Assembly (NCBI RefSeq): GCF_004209775.1
Contig: NZ_CP035914.1
Span: 1,364,001 to 1,428,000 of the forward strand
DNA: 64,000 nucleotides
Reading direction: 5' to 3'
From: Synechococcus sp. WH 8101
GTDB lineage: Bacteria > Cyanobacteriota > Cyanobacteriia > PCC-6307 > Cyanobiaceae
In this document: positions 54,174 through 62,161 of the stretch, piece after piece
Numbering within the stretch: position 1 is the first letter of the stretch
Layout: each line of letters begins with the position of its first letter
Made by a program: the position numbers and the translations under genes
Notes under the pieces: model-generated
The model's input: the letters and a program-made list of their open reading frames with translations, nothing else
Told to the model about the DNA's origin: nothing
The model's database searches: none

Positions 54174-54980
54174 ATGGGAGCACAACAGCGCTTGCGCACG
54201 TTGGTGATCGGGATCGCGCTGACGTGCCTGCTGATCGGTGGAGCTCCCGCAGAAGCGAGTGACAACCCGGAGCTCCTTCCCGACCATGCCACTCCGGTGA
54301 TCGATCTGGCCCGAGCCTTCAGCGACCAGCAGCGGGCCGATCTCGAAACCAGCCTCGATGACTTCGAGCAACGCAGCGGCTGGAAATTGCGGGTGCTCAC
54401 GCAATACGAACGAACGCCCGGACTGGCGGTGAAGTCCTTCTGGGGACTGGATGAACGCAGTCTGCTGCTGGTGGCCGATCCCCGTGGCGGCAACCTGCTC
54501 AACTTCAACGTGGGGGATGCGTTCTTCGCCCTGATGCCGCGCACCTGGTGGGTGGAACTGCAAACCCGCTACGGCAATCAGTATTACGTGCGAGACAACG
54601 GCGAAGATGGCGCCATTCTGGCCGCGATTGGAGCCGTGGAACTGTGTCTCGATCGCGGCGGCTGCCAGGTGGTTCCCGGTCTGCCAGTGGAACAGTGGCT
54701 CTGGACGCTCACAACAGCCGTGCTCGGCGGTTTGATCGCCGGATTCGCCGCCTATCCGCGCAAGGAGGGTGAGGTCATCTCCTGGTCGTGGTTGCTGTTG
54801 CTCTCTCCGCTCTGGGTGATGCTGTTTGGTGTGTTCGGCATCGCTCCGGTGATCACCCGAACTCAGGAGCTGCTACCGCTCCTGCGCAATGGCCTGGGAT
54901 TCCTAGGAGGGGCAGTCGCGGCCTATCTGATTGCCGGAGCCACCGTGGGCCGCACCCGTCAAAGCAGTGGCGAGGCCTGA
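54174..54980 (+). CDS. TPM-domain protein (Psb32/TLP18.3-like)
   Basis: The 268-residue protein has a signal peptide or first span (about 7-27, LVIGIALTCLLIGGAPAEA), and a TPM domain (about 38-160: PVIDLARAFSDQQRADLETS, GWKLRVLTQYERTPG, LLVADPRGGNLLNFNVGDAFF). Two C-terminal membrane helices follow (about 180-198 and 208-245). TPM proteins such as Psb32 and TLP18.3 help PSII repair; the domain faces the lumen. The start is ATG 54174. Confidence 0.9.
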   Translation: MGAQQRLRTLVIGIALTCLLIGGAPAEASDNPELLPDHATPVIDLARAFSDQQRADLETSLDDFEQRSGWKLRVLTQYERTPGLAVKSFWGLDERSLLLVADPRGGNLLNFNVGDAFFALMPRTWWVELQTRYGNQYYVRDNGEDGAILAAIGAVELCLDRGGCQVVPGLPVEQWLWTLTTAVLGGLIAGFAAYPRKEGEVISWSWLLLLSPLWVMLFGVFGIAPVITRTQELLPLLRNGLGFLGGAVAAYLIAGATVGRTRQSSGEA

Positions 54981-54995
54981 GGACTCAGGCTCCCG

Positions 54996-55023
54996 CTGAT
55001 TAGGAGTCAACGCCTCCAATCAG
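54996..55023. terminator. possible bidirectional hairpin between convergent genes
   Basis: CTGATT-A-GGAG and CTCC-AATCAG pair as a 10-bp stem with one bulge between the two convergent stops. There is no T tract on either strand, so its function is only suggested by position. Confidence 0.3.
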
Positions 55024-55775
55024 AGGCCGCAGAGCACGGTGGGGCCGGTGCAGACCGGTCGGCGCACGCCCACGCCTTGCTGTTGTTCGGCTGGCTCACG
55101 GCGGCTGAGCAACTCACGACGCCGATCGCGAATCTGACGCAGCTGGGCAAGGCTGACGTTGTAGAAGCCACGCAACTGGGTGAAGCGCTTCACGGGCTGG
55201 CCGTAGAAGCTGACACCGCGCAGGGTGGGGAAGGAGGCCCATTCCGGGGCCAGAAGGGCAGCGAGTTTCGGGCTCATCACACCGGTGTCGGTGAGGCCCA
55301 TCGCTTTACGGCGTTGCACCAGAAAAAGGGCACCTTGATCCTGAGCTTCTGGACCGAATCCCTGCACGCCGATGCTGCGCTTGACCAGATCCCAGGTGAA
55401 AGGCATGAACTGATACGCCCCAGCGGCAGCGCTGGCATAGCGAGAGGATCGAATCACGCGATTGGGATGGCGATCAAGCGATGCCATCAGACCGCCACCG
55501 AACATGACGCGGTAACCAAGGTCACGCCCACCTTTCCAGGTGCCCTCAGCAAAACGGATCGTATTCAGCAGGGCGCGGCGCTCAGGCGTGATGATGTAAG
55601 GAAGGGCTGAGGCTTTGGGCTCCTCGGGCAGAGTGACCGAAAGGGATCTAGCCGAAGACTCAACGGAAGGGAAGGGAACGGCAGCAGCCTGAGCAGAAGG
55701 CTGCATCGAAACAACGGGTAAACCTGCGACGGCCGCTGCAAGAACACGACAGACGGACGGAGCGAGGGAAACCAT
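55020..55775 (-). CDS. secreted lambda-endolysin-like lytic transglycosylase (GH104-like)
   Basis: This 251-residue protein has an N-terminal signal peptide (about 1-30, ending SAQA). A linker follows, then from about residue 66 LLNTIRFAEGTWKGG (E77 is the likely catalytic acid), GYRVMFGG, SLDRHPNRVI, AGAYQFMPFTWDLVKRSIG and GFGPEAQDQGALFL. This follows the pattern of the phage lambda R endolysin (SEGT, DHPRKLV, TGAGRYQL, DFSPKSQD). A basic tail ends it. It probably remodels or degrades peptidoglycan in the periplasm. It is not beside any phage gene. Confidence 0.85.
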   Translation of the reverse strand: MVSLAPSVCRVLAAAVAGLPVVSMQPSAQAAAVPFPSVESSARSLSVTLPEEPKASALPYIITPERRALLNTIRFAEGTWKGGRDLGYRVMFGGGLMASLDRHPNRVIRSSRYASAAAGAYQFMPFTWDLVKRSIGVQGFGPEAQDQGALFLVQRRKAMGLTDTGVMSPKLAALLAPEWASFPTLRGVSFYGQPVKRFTQLRGFYNVSLAQLRQIRDRRRELLSRREPAEQQQGVGVRRPVCTGPTVLCGL

Positions 55776-56049
55776 AAAAGCGTTCTGTGAAGGACTCTGC
55801 CGAAGCAGAAAAGATCGAACCAGAAGCGGATGGAACGATCGATGAACGTTGCCATCGATACGAAATCAATGACGAACAATTCAGGACTGAAACCTCAGTC
55901 AGCGGAACTCTGTCGAACGCACCCTCGCGACCCAAGCATCAACGTGCCAGTCACACTTCCGTCCATGGCGTGTTCCTTGGTCATGAATCTGTCAAGAACC
56001 AGTGAAAAACCTCCTCACGATTGAGCCCCAATCCGAAAGCGGAAAAGGA
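55776..56049. other. intergenic space, nothing recognised
   Basis: This 274-bp space is the largest non-coding stretch of the window. It lies upstream of the endolysin-like gene and downstream of the glycosyltransferase-like gene, both on the minus strand. I found no tRNA, strong hairpin or plausible small gene in it. Confidence 0.6.
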
Positions 56050-57156
56050 TCAAAAGTTCTGATCGGAACAGGCCGCATCCGTCGCCGCGATGTGCACGAT
56101 GGCTCGTGCCGCCTCCAACGCCCCGTCCTTGGGCAGGGCTGCTGCGCTGGGAGCGTGCAGGGGTTGATCCAGTTGCCAGTCGCCACACTCCAGCTGATCA
56201 CGACGGAGCAGACGGTGGTGTCCATGCAGGCGCAGCCCATTGATCAAGGCGGCGGCCTCAGCAAAGCCAGAGCGTTCCACCACATGCAGGCCACATCCGG
56301 CACTGAGGGCTTCACAGAAGCTGCTGTAGCCCGGCTTTCCGAGGTGGCGCTCGCAATGCTTGAGCACATCCAAGGGCCGCACACCAGCGGGCAGAAGCAG
56401 CACATTGCCGCAAGCCTCGAGCGCGCGGCAGTGCTCCGGCTCAGCAGGGGCGCTGAGCAGAAAGCGGTGGGTCGGCCAGCGCCTGAACAGCTCAGGGTTC
56501 AACGCCAGGCCAAGGCCACCGAAACCCACAAACACCGTGGCACGAGGGTCAGCAGCGAGGGTCTCCTGCAGAGCGGCTGGCAAGGGTCGGCTGGGCGGCA
56601 CCGTCAGCCCCACCGATCGCTCCGGCAGCCCCCAGGGCATGGCCAGGGAAAAAGGGCAGCGAAGGAGCAGGGTTCCCTGCCCGTAGGCCGCAGCTGCAGT
56701 CTCGGCATGGCCTGCGAACTCATTGCCCAGAGGGGCATAGATCTCGTCCCAACCGAAATTGGCCATCCAGATCAGGGGAGCGCCAAGGCGTTGCGCCAGC
56801 GCGGCCGCGGCAGGGGGCACATCCCCCACCACCAGCACCGGCTCCCCCTGGCTGGCGAGCCAGGCCGACTCGGCATCCAGCTGCTGCGGCAGCTCCTGCT
56901 CGAGTCGCTGGAGCGCGGCGAGAGTGGCGGCGGGATCGGTGCCAAGCGCATCCGACTGCACCATGCCCACGTCCCAGCGCAGGCGCCGCTGCTCCACGGG
57001 GAGCCCCATCAACACCAGGCGCAGGAAGGCGGGATCCACAGCGGAACTGAGCACCAACCGCGCCGTGGGTGCGAGGCAATGCAGGGCCGACAACACAGCG
57101 GCCTGGCGGGCCGCATGCCCGAAGCCATGACTGCTAAGGCAGACATAGATCAACAT
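56050..57156 (-). CDS. glycosyltransferase-like protein (GT-B, MurG/GT28-related)
   Basis: The 368-residue protein shows the GT-B opening VCLSSHGFGHAARQAAVLSALH, then VFVGFGGLGLALNPELF and the acceptor/nucleotide loop HLGKPGYSSFCEALSAGCGLHVVERSGFAEAAAL. The pattern is that of GT28-type glycosyltransferases, but no donor or acceptor can be named. I start at ATG 57156; it overlaps the downstream end of the metallophosphoesterase by 7 bp (same strand, tandem). Confidence 0.82.
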   Translation of the reverse strand: MLIYVCLSSHGFGHAARQAAVLSALHCLAPTARLVLSSAVDPAFLRLVLMGLPVEQRRLRWDVGMVQSDALGTDPAATLAALQRLEQELPQQLDAESAWLASQGEPVLVVGDVPPAAAALAQRLGAPLIWMANFGWDEIYAPLGNEFAGHAETAAAAYGQGTLLLRCPFSLAMPWGLPERSVGLTVPPSRPLPAALQETLAADPRATVFVGFGGLGLALNPELFRRWPTHRFLLSAPAEPEHCRALEACGNVLLLPAGVRPLDVLKHCERHLGKPGYSSFCEALSAGCGLHVVERSGFAEAAALINGLRLHGHHRLLRRDQLECGDWQLDQPLHAPSAAALPKDGALEAARAIVHIAATDAACSDQNF

Positions 57157-58067
57157 GGCGTCACCTCCTGATGGCGCGGATGCTCCGACCGCTGCCACAG
57201 GGTTTCCGCATAAACCAGCCGGCCTTCAGGCGCATACCAGCGATGGCTGGCATGGGTCAGTTGCAGGCCGTGGAATTCCACCCAGGCCCAATGGATCAAG
57301 TCACGACCGGCCGCGTCCTGTCCGCAGCGGGGAACACAGGCGGCGTTGAGATAGGCCGTGCCATAACGATCCATCAGAAAGGTGCTGCGCTCTCCCTGGC
57401 CGCGCTTGAGGCGGTGATGCATGTGGCCGAACACCACCAGGGGCAGGAGGCGTGTGCTGCGGATGCGCTCCAGAGCCAACGCAAGATCCTGATCGCCCCA
57501 ATCGATGGCTGGCCGCTTCCAGTCTCGACCGCAAAGGCTGGACACGTCGGAGCCCAGACCGCTCGGACCCACATGGGCCAGCACCACCAAAGGCTGATCC
57601 AGGGGAGCGCGGGCGGCGGCCTCCACCAGGCGCGTCGCCGACTCCTCCAGCTTCAGCGGCCCATACACAGCGGTGATGGCTCTCGACAGGTGATAGCCCC
57701 CGCCGGCACTGCCGGGGCGTGCTCCCAGCACCGAAACGGCTGGCACTGCCGCAGCGTCCCGGTCCCAACGGCGCAGATCCCAGGCGCAGTGGCGTGGACC
57801 CAGCAGGTTGAGCTGCCGTTGAAACACCTGGCCACTGGCGTCCTTGCCGTGATCGTGATTGCCAAGAATCACTGCCGTCGGCAACGGCAACGCGGCGATC
57901 GCTTTCACCAGGCGTAGATCGCCATCGCTGAGATCGCCGACGAAGAGCACTGCATCCGGCTGCAACCGCTCGAGCAGTTGCCGGTCCCGCGGCCCCCACT
58001 GACCATGCAGATCACCGGCGATCGCCAGGCGCAGGGAGGGCGAGGCCGGGGGACTCGAAGCGATCAG
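57150..58067 (-). CDS. calcineurin-like metallophosphoesterase (non-standard start)
   Basis: All five metal-ligand motifs of calcineurin-like phosphoesterases are present: [10 protein letters not shown] (motif I), FVGDLSDGD (II), LGNHDHGK (III), VLAHVGPSG (IV) and VFGHMHHRL (V). No ATG, GTG or TTG lies in frame between the upstream stop (58079-58077) and motif I; the first TTG (57965) would delete motif I. A CTG at 58067 with TAGG 8 bp upstream is my best start, giving 305 residues. The family seems to be the cyanobacterial/plant one I recall as TIGR04168. Its phosphate substrate is unknown. Confidence 0.85.
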   Translation of the reverse strand: MIASSPPASPSLRLAIAGDLHGQWGPRDRQLLERLQPDAVLFVGDLSDGDLRLVKAIAALPLPTAVILGNHDHGKDASGQVFQRQLNLLGPRHCAWDLRRWDRDAAAVPAVSVLGARPGSAGGGYHLSRAITAVYGPLKLEESATRLVEAAARAPLDQPLVVLAHVGPSGLGSDVSSLCGRDWKRPAIDWGDQDLALALERIRSTRLLPLVVFGHMHHRLKRGQGERSTFLMDRYGTAYLNAACVPRCGQDAAGRDLIHWAWVEFHGLQLTHASHRWYAPEGRLVYAETLWQRSEHPRHQEVTPC

Positions 58068-58111
58068 GGGCGATGCCTAGGCTGGATTCATCCTGCCCCG
58101 AGATGGTCCCG

Positions 58112-59077
58112 ATGACCGCGGACTCCCCAGCGTCCACGGCCGCGACAGCGGTGCCAGCTGACCTTCCCGCCGCCATCGAGGCCCTGCGGCAAGAGCGCAA
58201 TGCGGTGATCCTGGCGCACTACTACCAAGAGCCAGAGATCCAGGATGTCGCCGATTTCATTGGCGATTCCCTCGAGTTATCGCGTAAAGCCGCCGCCACC
58301 GATGCCGATGTGATCGTGTTCTGTGGCGTTCATTTCATGGCGGAAACGGCCAAGATCCTGAGCCCCAACAAAACCGTGTTGCTTCCGGATCTGGAGGCCG
58401 GCTGCTCGCTGGCCGACGACTGCCCCGCCGACGCCTTCGCCGCATTCCGCGCCCAGCATCCCGATCACATCGTCGTCAGTTACATCAATTGCACGGCCGC
58501 AGTCAAAGCCCAGAGCGATCTGATCTGCACCAGCAGCAATGCGGTGGATCTGGTGAAGCAACTCCCCGCCGATCGGCCGATCCTGTTTGCACCCGATCGC
58601 AACCTCGGACGCTGGGTGCAGCAACAAAGCGGCCGGGAGCTCACCCTCTGGCCGGGGCGCTGCATCGTGCACGAAACCTTCAGCGAGGAAGCGGTGCTCA
58701 AACTGCAGCTCCAACACCCTGAGGCGGAGGTGATCGCCCACCCGGAATGCCTCGAACCGCTGTTGGATCTAGCCGACTTCATCGGCTCCACCAGCAAGCT
58801 CTTGCACCACGCCGAAGCCAGCCCAGCGCCAAGTTTCATCGTGCTCACCGAGCCAGGCATCCTCCATCAGATGGAGCAACGCCTTCCCCAGAAAACCTTC
58901 CTCTCGGTGCCGGGAATCGATGGCTGCAGTTGCAATAGCTGCCCCTACATGCGGCTCAACACGCTCGAAAAACTCTGGCGCTGCCTCCACAGCGGCCAAC
59001 CAGAGATCCAGATGGACGAAGAGCTGCGGCGGCGGGCACTGGCGCCGATCCAGAAGATGTTGGAGATGAGCCTCTGA
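58112..59077 (+). CDS. nadA: quinolinate synthase A
   Basis: NadA makes quinolinate from iminoaspartate and dihydroxyacetone phosphate in NAD synthesis, using a [4Fe-4S] cluster. The 321-residue protein (start ATG 58112; ATGs at 58073 and 58103 also in frame) shows [84 protein letters not shown] and the C-terminal CSCNSCPYM. Cysteines in INC, HPEC and CSCNSC should hold the cluster. Its stop overlaps the next gene's probable CTG start. Confidence 0.96.
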   Translation: MTADSPASTAATAVPADLPAAIEALRQERNAVILAHYYQEPEIQDVADFIGDSLELSRKAAATDADVIVFCGVHFMAETAKILSPNKTVLLPDLEAGCSLADDCPADAFAAFRAQHPDHIVVSYINCTAAVKAQSDLICTSSNAVDLVKQLPADRPILFAPDRNLGRWVQQQSGRELTLWPGRCIVHETFSEEAVLKLQLQHPEAEVIAHPECLEPLLDLADFIGSTSKLLHHAEASPAPSFIVLTEPGILHQMEQRLPQKTFLSVPGIDGCSCNSCPYMRLNTLEKLWRCLHSGQPEIQMDEELRRRALAPIQKMLEMSL

Positions 59078-60051
59078 GCCTGCTGCGTCGCACGCCTGAA
59101 GGCCTGTATTGCCCGGCGGCCCAGGCCTGGATCGATCCGATCCGCCCCGTGCCCCGCGCCCTGATCACCCACGCCCATGCCGACCATGCCCGGCCCGGCT
59201 GCGGCGAGTATTGGGCTGTGGCCAGCAGTGAAGCGATCCTGCGCCAACGCCTGGGCCGCGAGATTCAACTCCTGCCTGTGGGCTACGGCCAGCTGCATCG
59301 CATCGGTGACGCCCGGGTGTCGTTTCATTCAGCCGGCCACGTGCTGGGTAGCGCCCAGATCCGCCTGGAAGCGGCGGGAGAGTGCTGGGTCGTGACCGGC
59401 GACTACAAGCGCTGCCCCGATCCAAGCTGCGACCCGTTCGAGCCCGTGCGCTGCGATGTGTTGATCACCGAAGCGACCTTCGCCTTACCGATCTACCAAT
59501 GGGGCAGTGGCGCCAGCCTGGCCCGGCAGATCCGTGATTGGTGGCAGGCCGACCAGGGCCGCGCCTCATTGCTCTTCTGCTACTCCTTCGGTAAGGCGCA
59601 GCGCGTGCTGGCAGAACTGGCCGCGATCGGAGTGGAGGAGGAGGTGCTCCTGCACGGTGCCGTGGAGACCGTGACGCGGCATTACCGGGAGGCGGGGGTG
59701 CCGATGACGCCCAGCCGGCCCCTGAGCGACCTGCCCCGCAAACAACCGATGGACGGACGCTTGGTCCTAGCGCCGCCCTCCGCCCATCGCTCCGCCTGGA
59801 TGCGGCGATTCAAGGCACCACAGACGGCCTTTGCCTCCGGCTGGATGGCCGTGCGCGGTGCCCGGAGGCGACGCGGCTACGAACGGGGTTTCGTGCTCAG
59901 CGACCACGCCGACTGGAACGGCCTGATTCGCACAGTGAAGGAGAGCGGGGCGCGGCAGGTGTACGTGACCCACGGCCATAGCGACGTTCTGGCGCGTTAC
60001 CTCAACGAGGTGGAAGGAATCACGGCAGCACCGCTGGAATCACTGCCTTAG
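59074..60051 (+). CDS. ligase-associated MBL-fold DNA exonuclease (CTG start proposed)
   Basis: This metallo-beta-lactamase/beta-CASP-type nuclease carries [10 protein letters not shown] (HxHxDH metal site), [24 protein letters not shown] and FVLSDHADW. It belongs to the nuclease family encoded beside bacterial ATP-dependent ligases. Conserved N-terminal [20 protein letters not shown] is read in frame from 59083 without any ATG/GTG/TTG before it. CTG at 59074, overlapping the nadA TGA and having GGAG 8 bp upstream, gives 325 residues. A GTG at 59149 would remove the first 25 residues. It is the first gene of the repair cassette. Confidence 0.88.
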   Translation: MSLLRRTPEGLYCPAAQAWIDPIRPVPRALITHAHADHARPGCGEYWAVASSEAILRQRLGREIQLLPVGYGQLHRIGDARVSFHSAGHVLGSAQIRLEAAGECWVVTGDYKRCPDPSCDPFEPVRCDVLITEATFALPIYQWGSGASLARQIRDWWQADQGRASLLFCYSFGKAQRVLAELAAIGVEEEVLLHGAVETVTRHYREAGVPMTPSRPLSDLPRKQPMDGRLVLAPPSAHRSAWMRRFKAPQTAFASGWMAVRGARRRRGYERGFVLSDHADWNGLIRTVKESGARQVYVTHGHSDVLARYLNEVEGITAAPLESLP

Positions 60052-60076
60052 CGTCAGCGCAAAGCCCTGTGCCTCC

Positions 60077-60436
60077 ATGCGTTCTCTCCTGACGGCCTGT
60101 CTCGCCCTCACCACCATGGCCGCAGCGATGCCCCAGCACGCAAAAGCCCAGGAGGTGGAGGAGGTGACGATCGAACAGATCCAGACCGTCGTGTTCCCGG
60201 CCCAGGGGAATGAGGCGGCAGCGGCGATCTGTGCCGGCCTGGCCGAAGGCGTGCTCAGCCGCGATGGCGTCGGCGTTGATCTGGCCCGGCTGCAACGGGC
60301 TCTCTCCCTCACTGGCGACCAAGCGCTGGTGAACCGCTACGTGAACAGCTTCAACACCACGGCCCAACAACAATCCGGTTGCAACATCCGCATCACCGAT
60401 CCCCAGAACACCGATCTCTACCAGTGGAATTACTGA
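60077..60436 (+). CDS. secreted small protein, unknown
   Basis: The 119-residue protein has a signal peptide (about 1-24, ending HAKA) and a short mature domain with two cysteines (AAICAGLAEGVLSRDGVGV and SGCNIRITDPQNTD), which could form a disulphide. Function is unknown and I recognise no family. It lies between the exonuclease and the ligase gene, 25 bp after one and 13 bp before the other, so it is likely co-transcribed though its secretion fits poorly with DNA repair. Confidence 0.8.
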   Translation: MRSLLTACLALTTMAAAMPQHAKAQEVEEVTIEQIQTVVFPAQGNEAAAAICAGLAEGVLSRDGVGVDLARLQRALSLTGDQALVNRYVNSFNTTAQQQSGCNIRITDPQNTDLYQWNY

Positions 60437-60449
60437 TGGTCTGAACGTT

Positions 60450-62159
60450 GTGCAGGCCTTCGCAGCCCTGATCGAGGACCTGGACGCCACCACGGGGTCC
60501 AAGCGCAAAGTGGCCCTGATCCGTGCGTTCCTCACCAGCCAGCCAGCTGCCGACGGCGCCTGGGCGCTGCAGTTGCTGATCGGTCAGCGCCGCCGGCGTC
60601 TGATCACCGGGCGTCGCCTGCGCGAGATTCTGCTCAGCTGCAGCGTCATGCCGGATTGGCTGTTTGCCGAGTGTCACGGACAGGTTGGGGACTCGGCTGA
60701 AACCGTCGCCCTGCTCTGGCCCCAGGTGCAGGGCAAGCTCACAGAGCCGGCCAGCACCTGCCCGGCCACCGTGCGCGAAGGGATCGCAGCGATCGCCAAC
60801 GATCCGCCCTTGCACTGGTGGATGGACACACTCCTGCCCAGCATCGCCAGCCTGGACAACGCCCAGCAGAGTGCCGCCATGCTCAGCCTCTGGCAACACT
60901 GCGATCCAAGCCAACATCTGCTGATCAACAAACTGCTCACTGGCGGATTCCGCATCGGCGTGGCCCGCGGGTTGGTGGTGCAAGCGATTGCCAGCGGCTT
61001 CGACCTTGAGGAGACGGTCGTGCTCGAGCGTCTGATGGCACCCCAGAGCCCCAGTGCTGCTTGGTTCACCCAGCTCACGGTTGCTGCGACAGCGTCCCGC
61101 ACCGACCGAGGAGCCATCCCCTATCCATTCTTTCTCGCCAGCCCGCTGCAGCTGGAGGCATTGCGCGACAGCCCGGCCACTGACTGGTGGGTGGAGCACA
61201 AATGGGATGGCATCCGCGGCCAGCTCATCCGCCGTGCCAGCGGCGTTTTTCTCTGGAGCCGGGGTGAGGAACTGATCAACACCCAGTTCCCGGAGCTGGT
61301 GACGATGGCGGAGTCTCTCCCCCTGAACACGGTGCTGGATGGGGAGGTGATCTGCTGGCCACAGCAGCATCGACAACCCCTGCCGTTCAGCGCCCTGCAG
61401 CGGCGTCTGGGTCGCCAACAGGTGGGACGCCGCCTGCGTTCGGAGTGCCCGGCAGCCTTTGTGGCCTATGACCTGCTCGAGCACGAGGGGGAGGATCTGC
61501 GCAACCGGCCCTTGCATCAGCGCAGGGACCAGTTGCAAGGCCTCGATCGCAGCGCCATGGAGGAGCCCTGGCGCTTGCGCTGGAGTGAGGCCGACCCTCT
61601 GCAGAGCTGGGACGAGCTGGAAGAACTCCGCAACCGGGCAGTCGCCGCCGGCGCGGAGGGCGTGATGCTCAAACATCGAGACTCTCCCTATCTCAGTGGC
61701 CGCAAACGGGGTCACTGGTGGAAGCACAAACGGGATCCGATGGCCCTGGATTCGGTGCTGATCTACGCCCAGGCAGGCAGCGGCCGTCGCGCCAACCTCT
61801 TCACCGACTACACCTTCGCCCTCTGGGATCGCACCGCCGCCGAACCCGAGCAGCACCGGCTGGTCACCTTCGCTAAGGCCTATTCGGGCCTCAATAATGA
61901 AGAGATCCTCGAACTCGATCGCTGGATTCGAGGCCACACCCGCGAGCGGTTCGGACCGGCACGGGCGGTGGAACCCCAACAGGTGTTCGAGATCGGGTTC
62001 GAGGGCATCCAGCACTCCAGACGCCACAAGTGCGGCCTGGCGGTTCGTTTCCCTCGGATTCTGCGCTGGCGCCGTGACCGCACCGCCGAAAGCGCCGACT
62101 CACTCGGCCAGGCGATGGAGCTGGTCAACAGCACCACCAGCCCCACTCCAGCGGATTGA
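60450..62159 (+). CDS. ATP-dependent DNA ligase
   Basis: The 569-residue ligase (GTG 60450) has an N-terminal DNA-binding domain (about 1-220), the nucleotidyltransferase domain with catalytic Lys251 in EHKWDGIRG, motif III-like GEELINTQFPEL and GEVICWP, motif V GVMLKHRDSPY-SGRKRG and an OB domain. It is of the type found in the ligase-exonuclease-helicase cassette, for which roles in repair of crosslink or cisplatin damage are reported. It is not the NAD-dependent LigA. The helicase begins 2 bp after its stop. Confidence 0.95.
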   Translation: MQAFAALIEDLDATTGSKRKVALIRAFLTSQPAADGAWALQLLIGQRRRRLITGRRLREILLSCSVMPDWLFAECHGQVGDSAETVALLWPQVQGKLTEPASTCPATVREGIAAIANDPPLHWWMDTLLPSIASLDNAQQSAAMLSLWQHCDPSQHLLINKLLTGGFRIGVARGLVVQAIASGFDLEETVVLERLMAPQSPSAAWFTQLTVAATASRTDRGAIPYPFFLASPLQLEALRDSPATDWWVEHKWDGIRGQLIRRASGVFLWSRGEELINTQFPELVTMAESLPLNTVLDGEVICWPQQHRQPLPFSALQRRLGRQQVGRRLRSECPAAFVAYDLLEHEGEDLRNRPLHQRRDQLQGLDRSAMEEPWRLRWSEADPLQSWDELEELRNRAVAAGAEGVMLKHRDSPYLSGRKRGHWWKHKRDPMALDSVLIYAQAGSGRRANLFTDYTFALWDRTAAEPEQHRLVTFAKAYSGLNNEEILELDRWIRGHTRERFGPARAVEPQQVFEIGFEGIQHSRRHKCGLAVRFPRILRWRRDRTAESADSLGQAMELVNSTTSPTPAD

Positions 62160-62161
62160 CA

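Noticed and set aside
52808-54262. A 484-residue open frame on the plus strand opposite the MidA-type gene
   Set aside because: It is rich in Q, R, G and H repeats without domains, typical of antisense frames in GC-rich genes, and the opposite strand encodes a clear methyltransferase.
55787-56024. Two overlapping 64-72 residue open frames in the 274-bp gap
   Set aside because: Polar, low-complexity sequence without a good ribosome site or familiar pattern.
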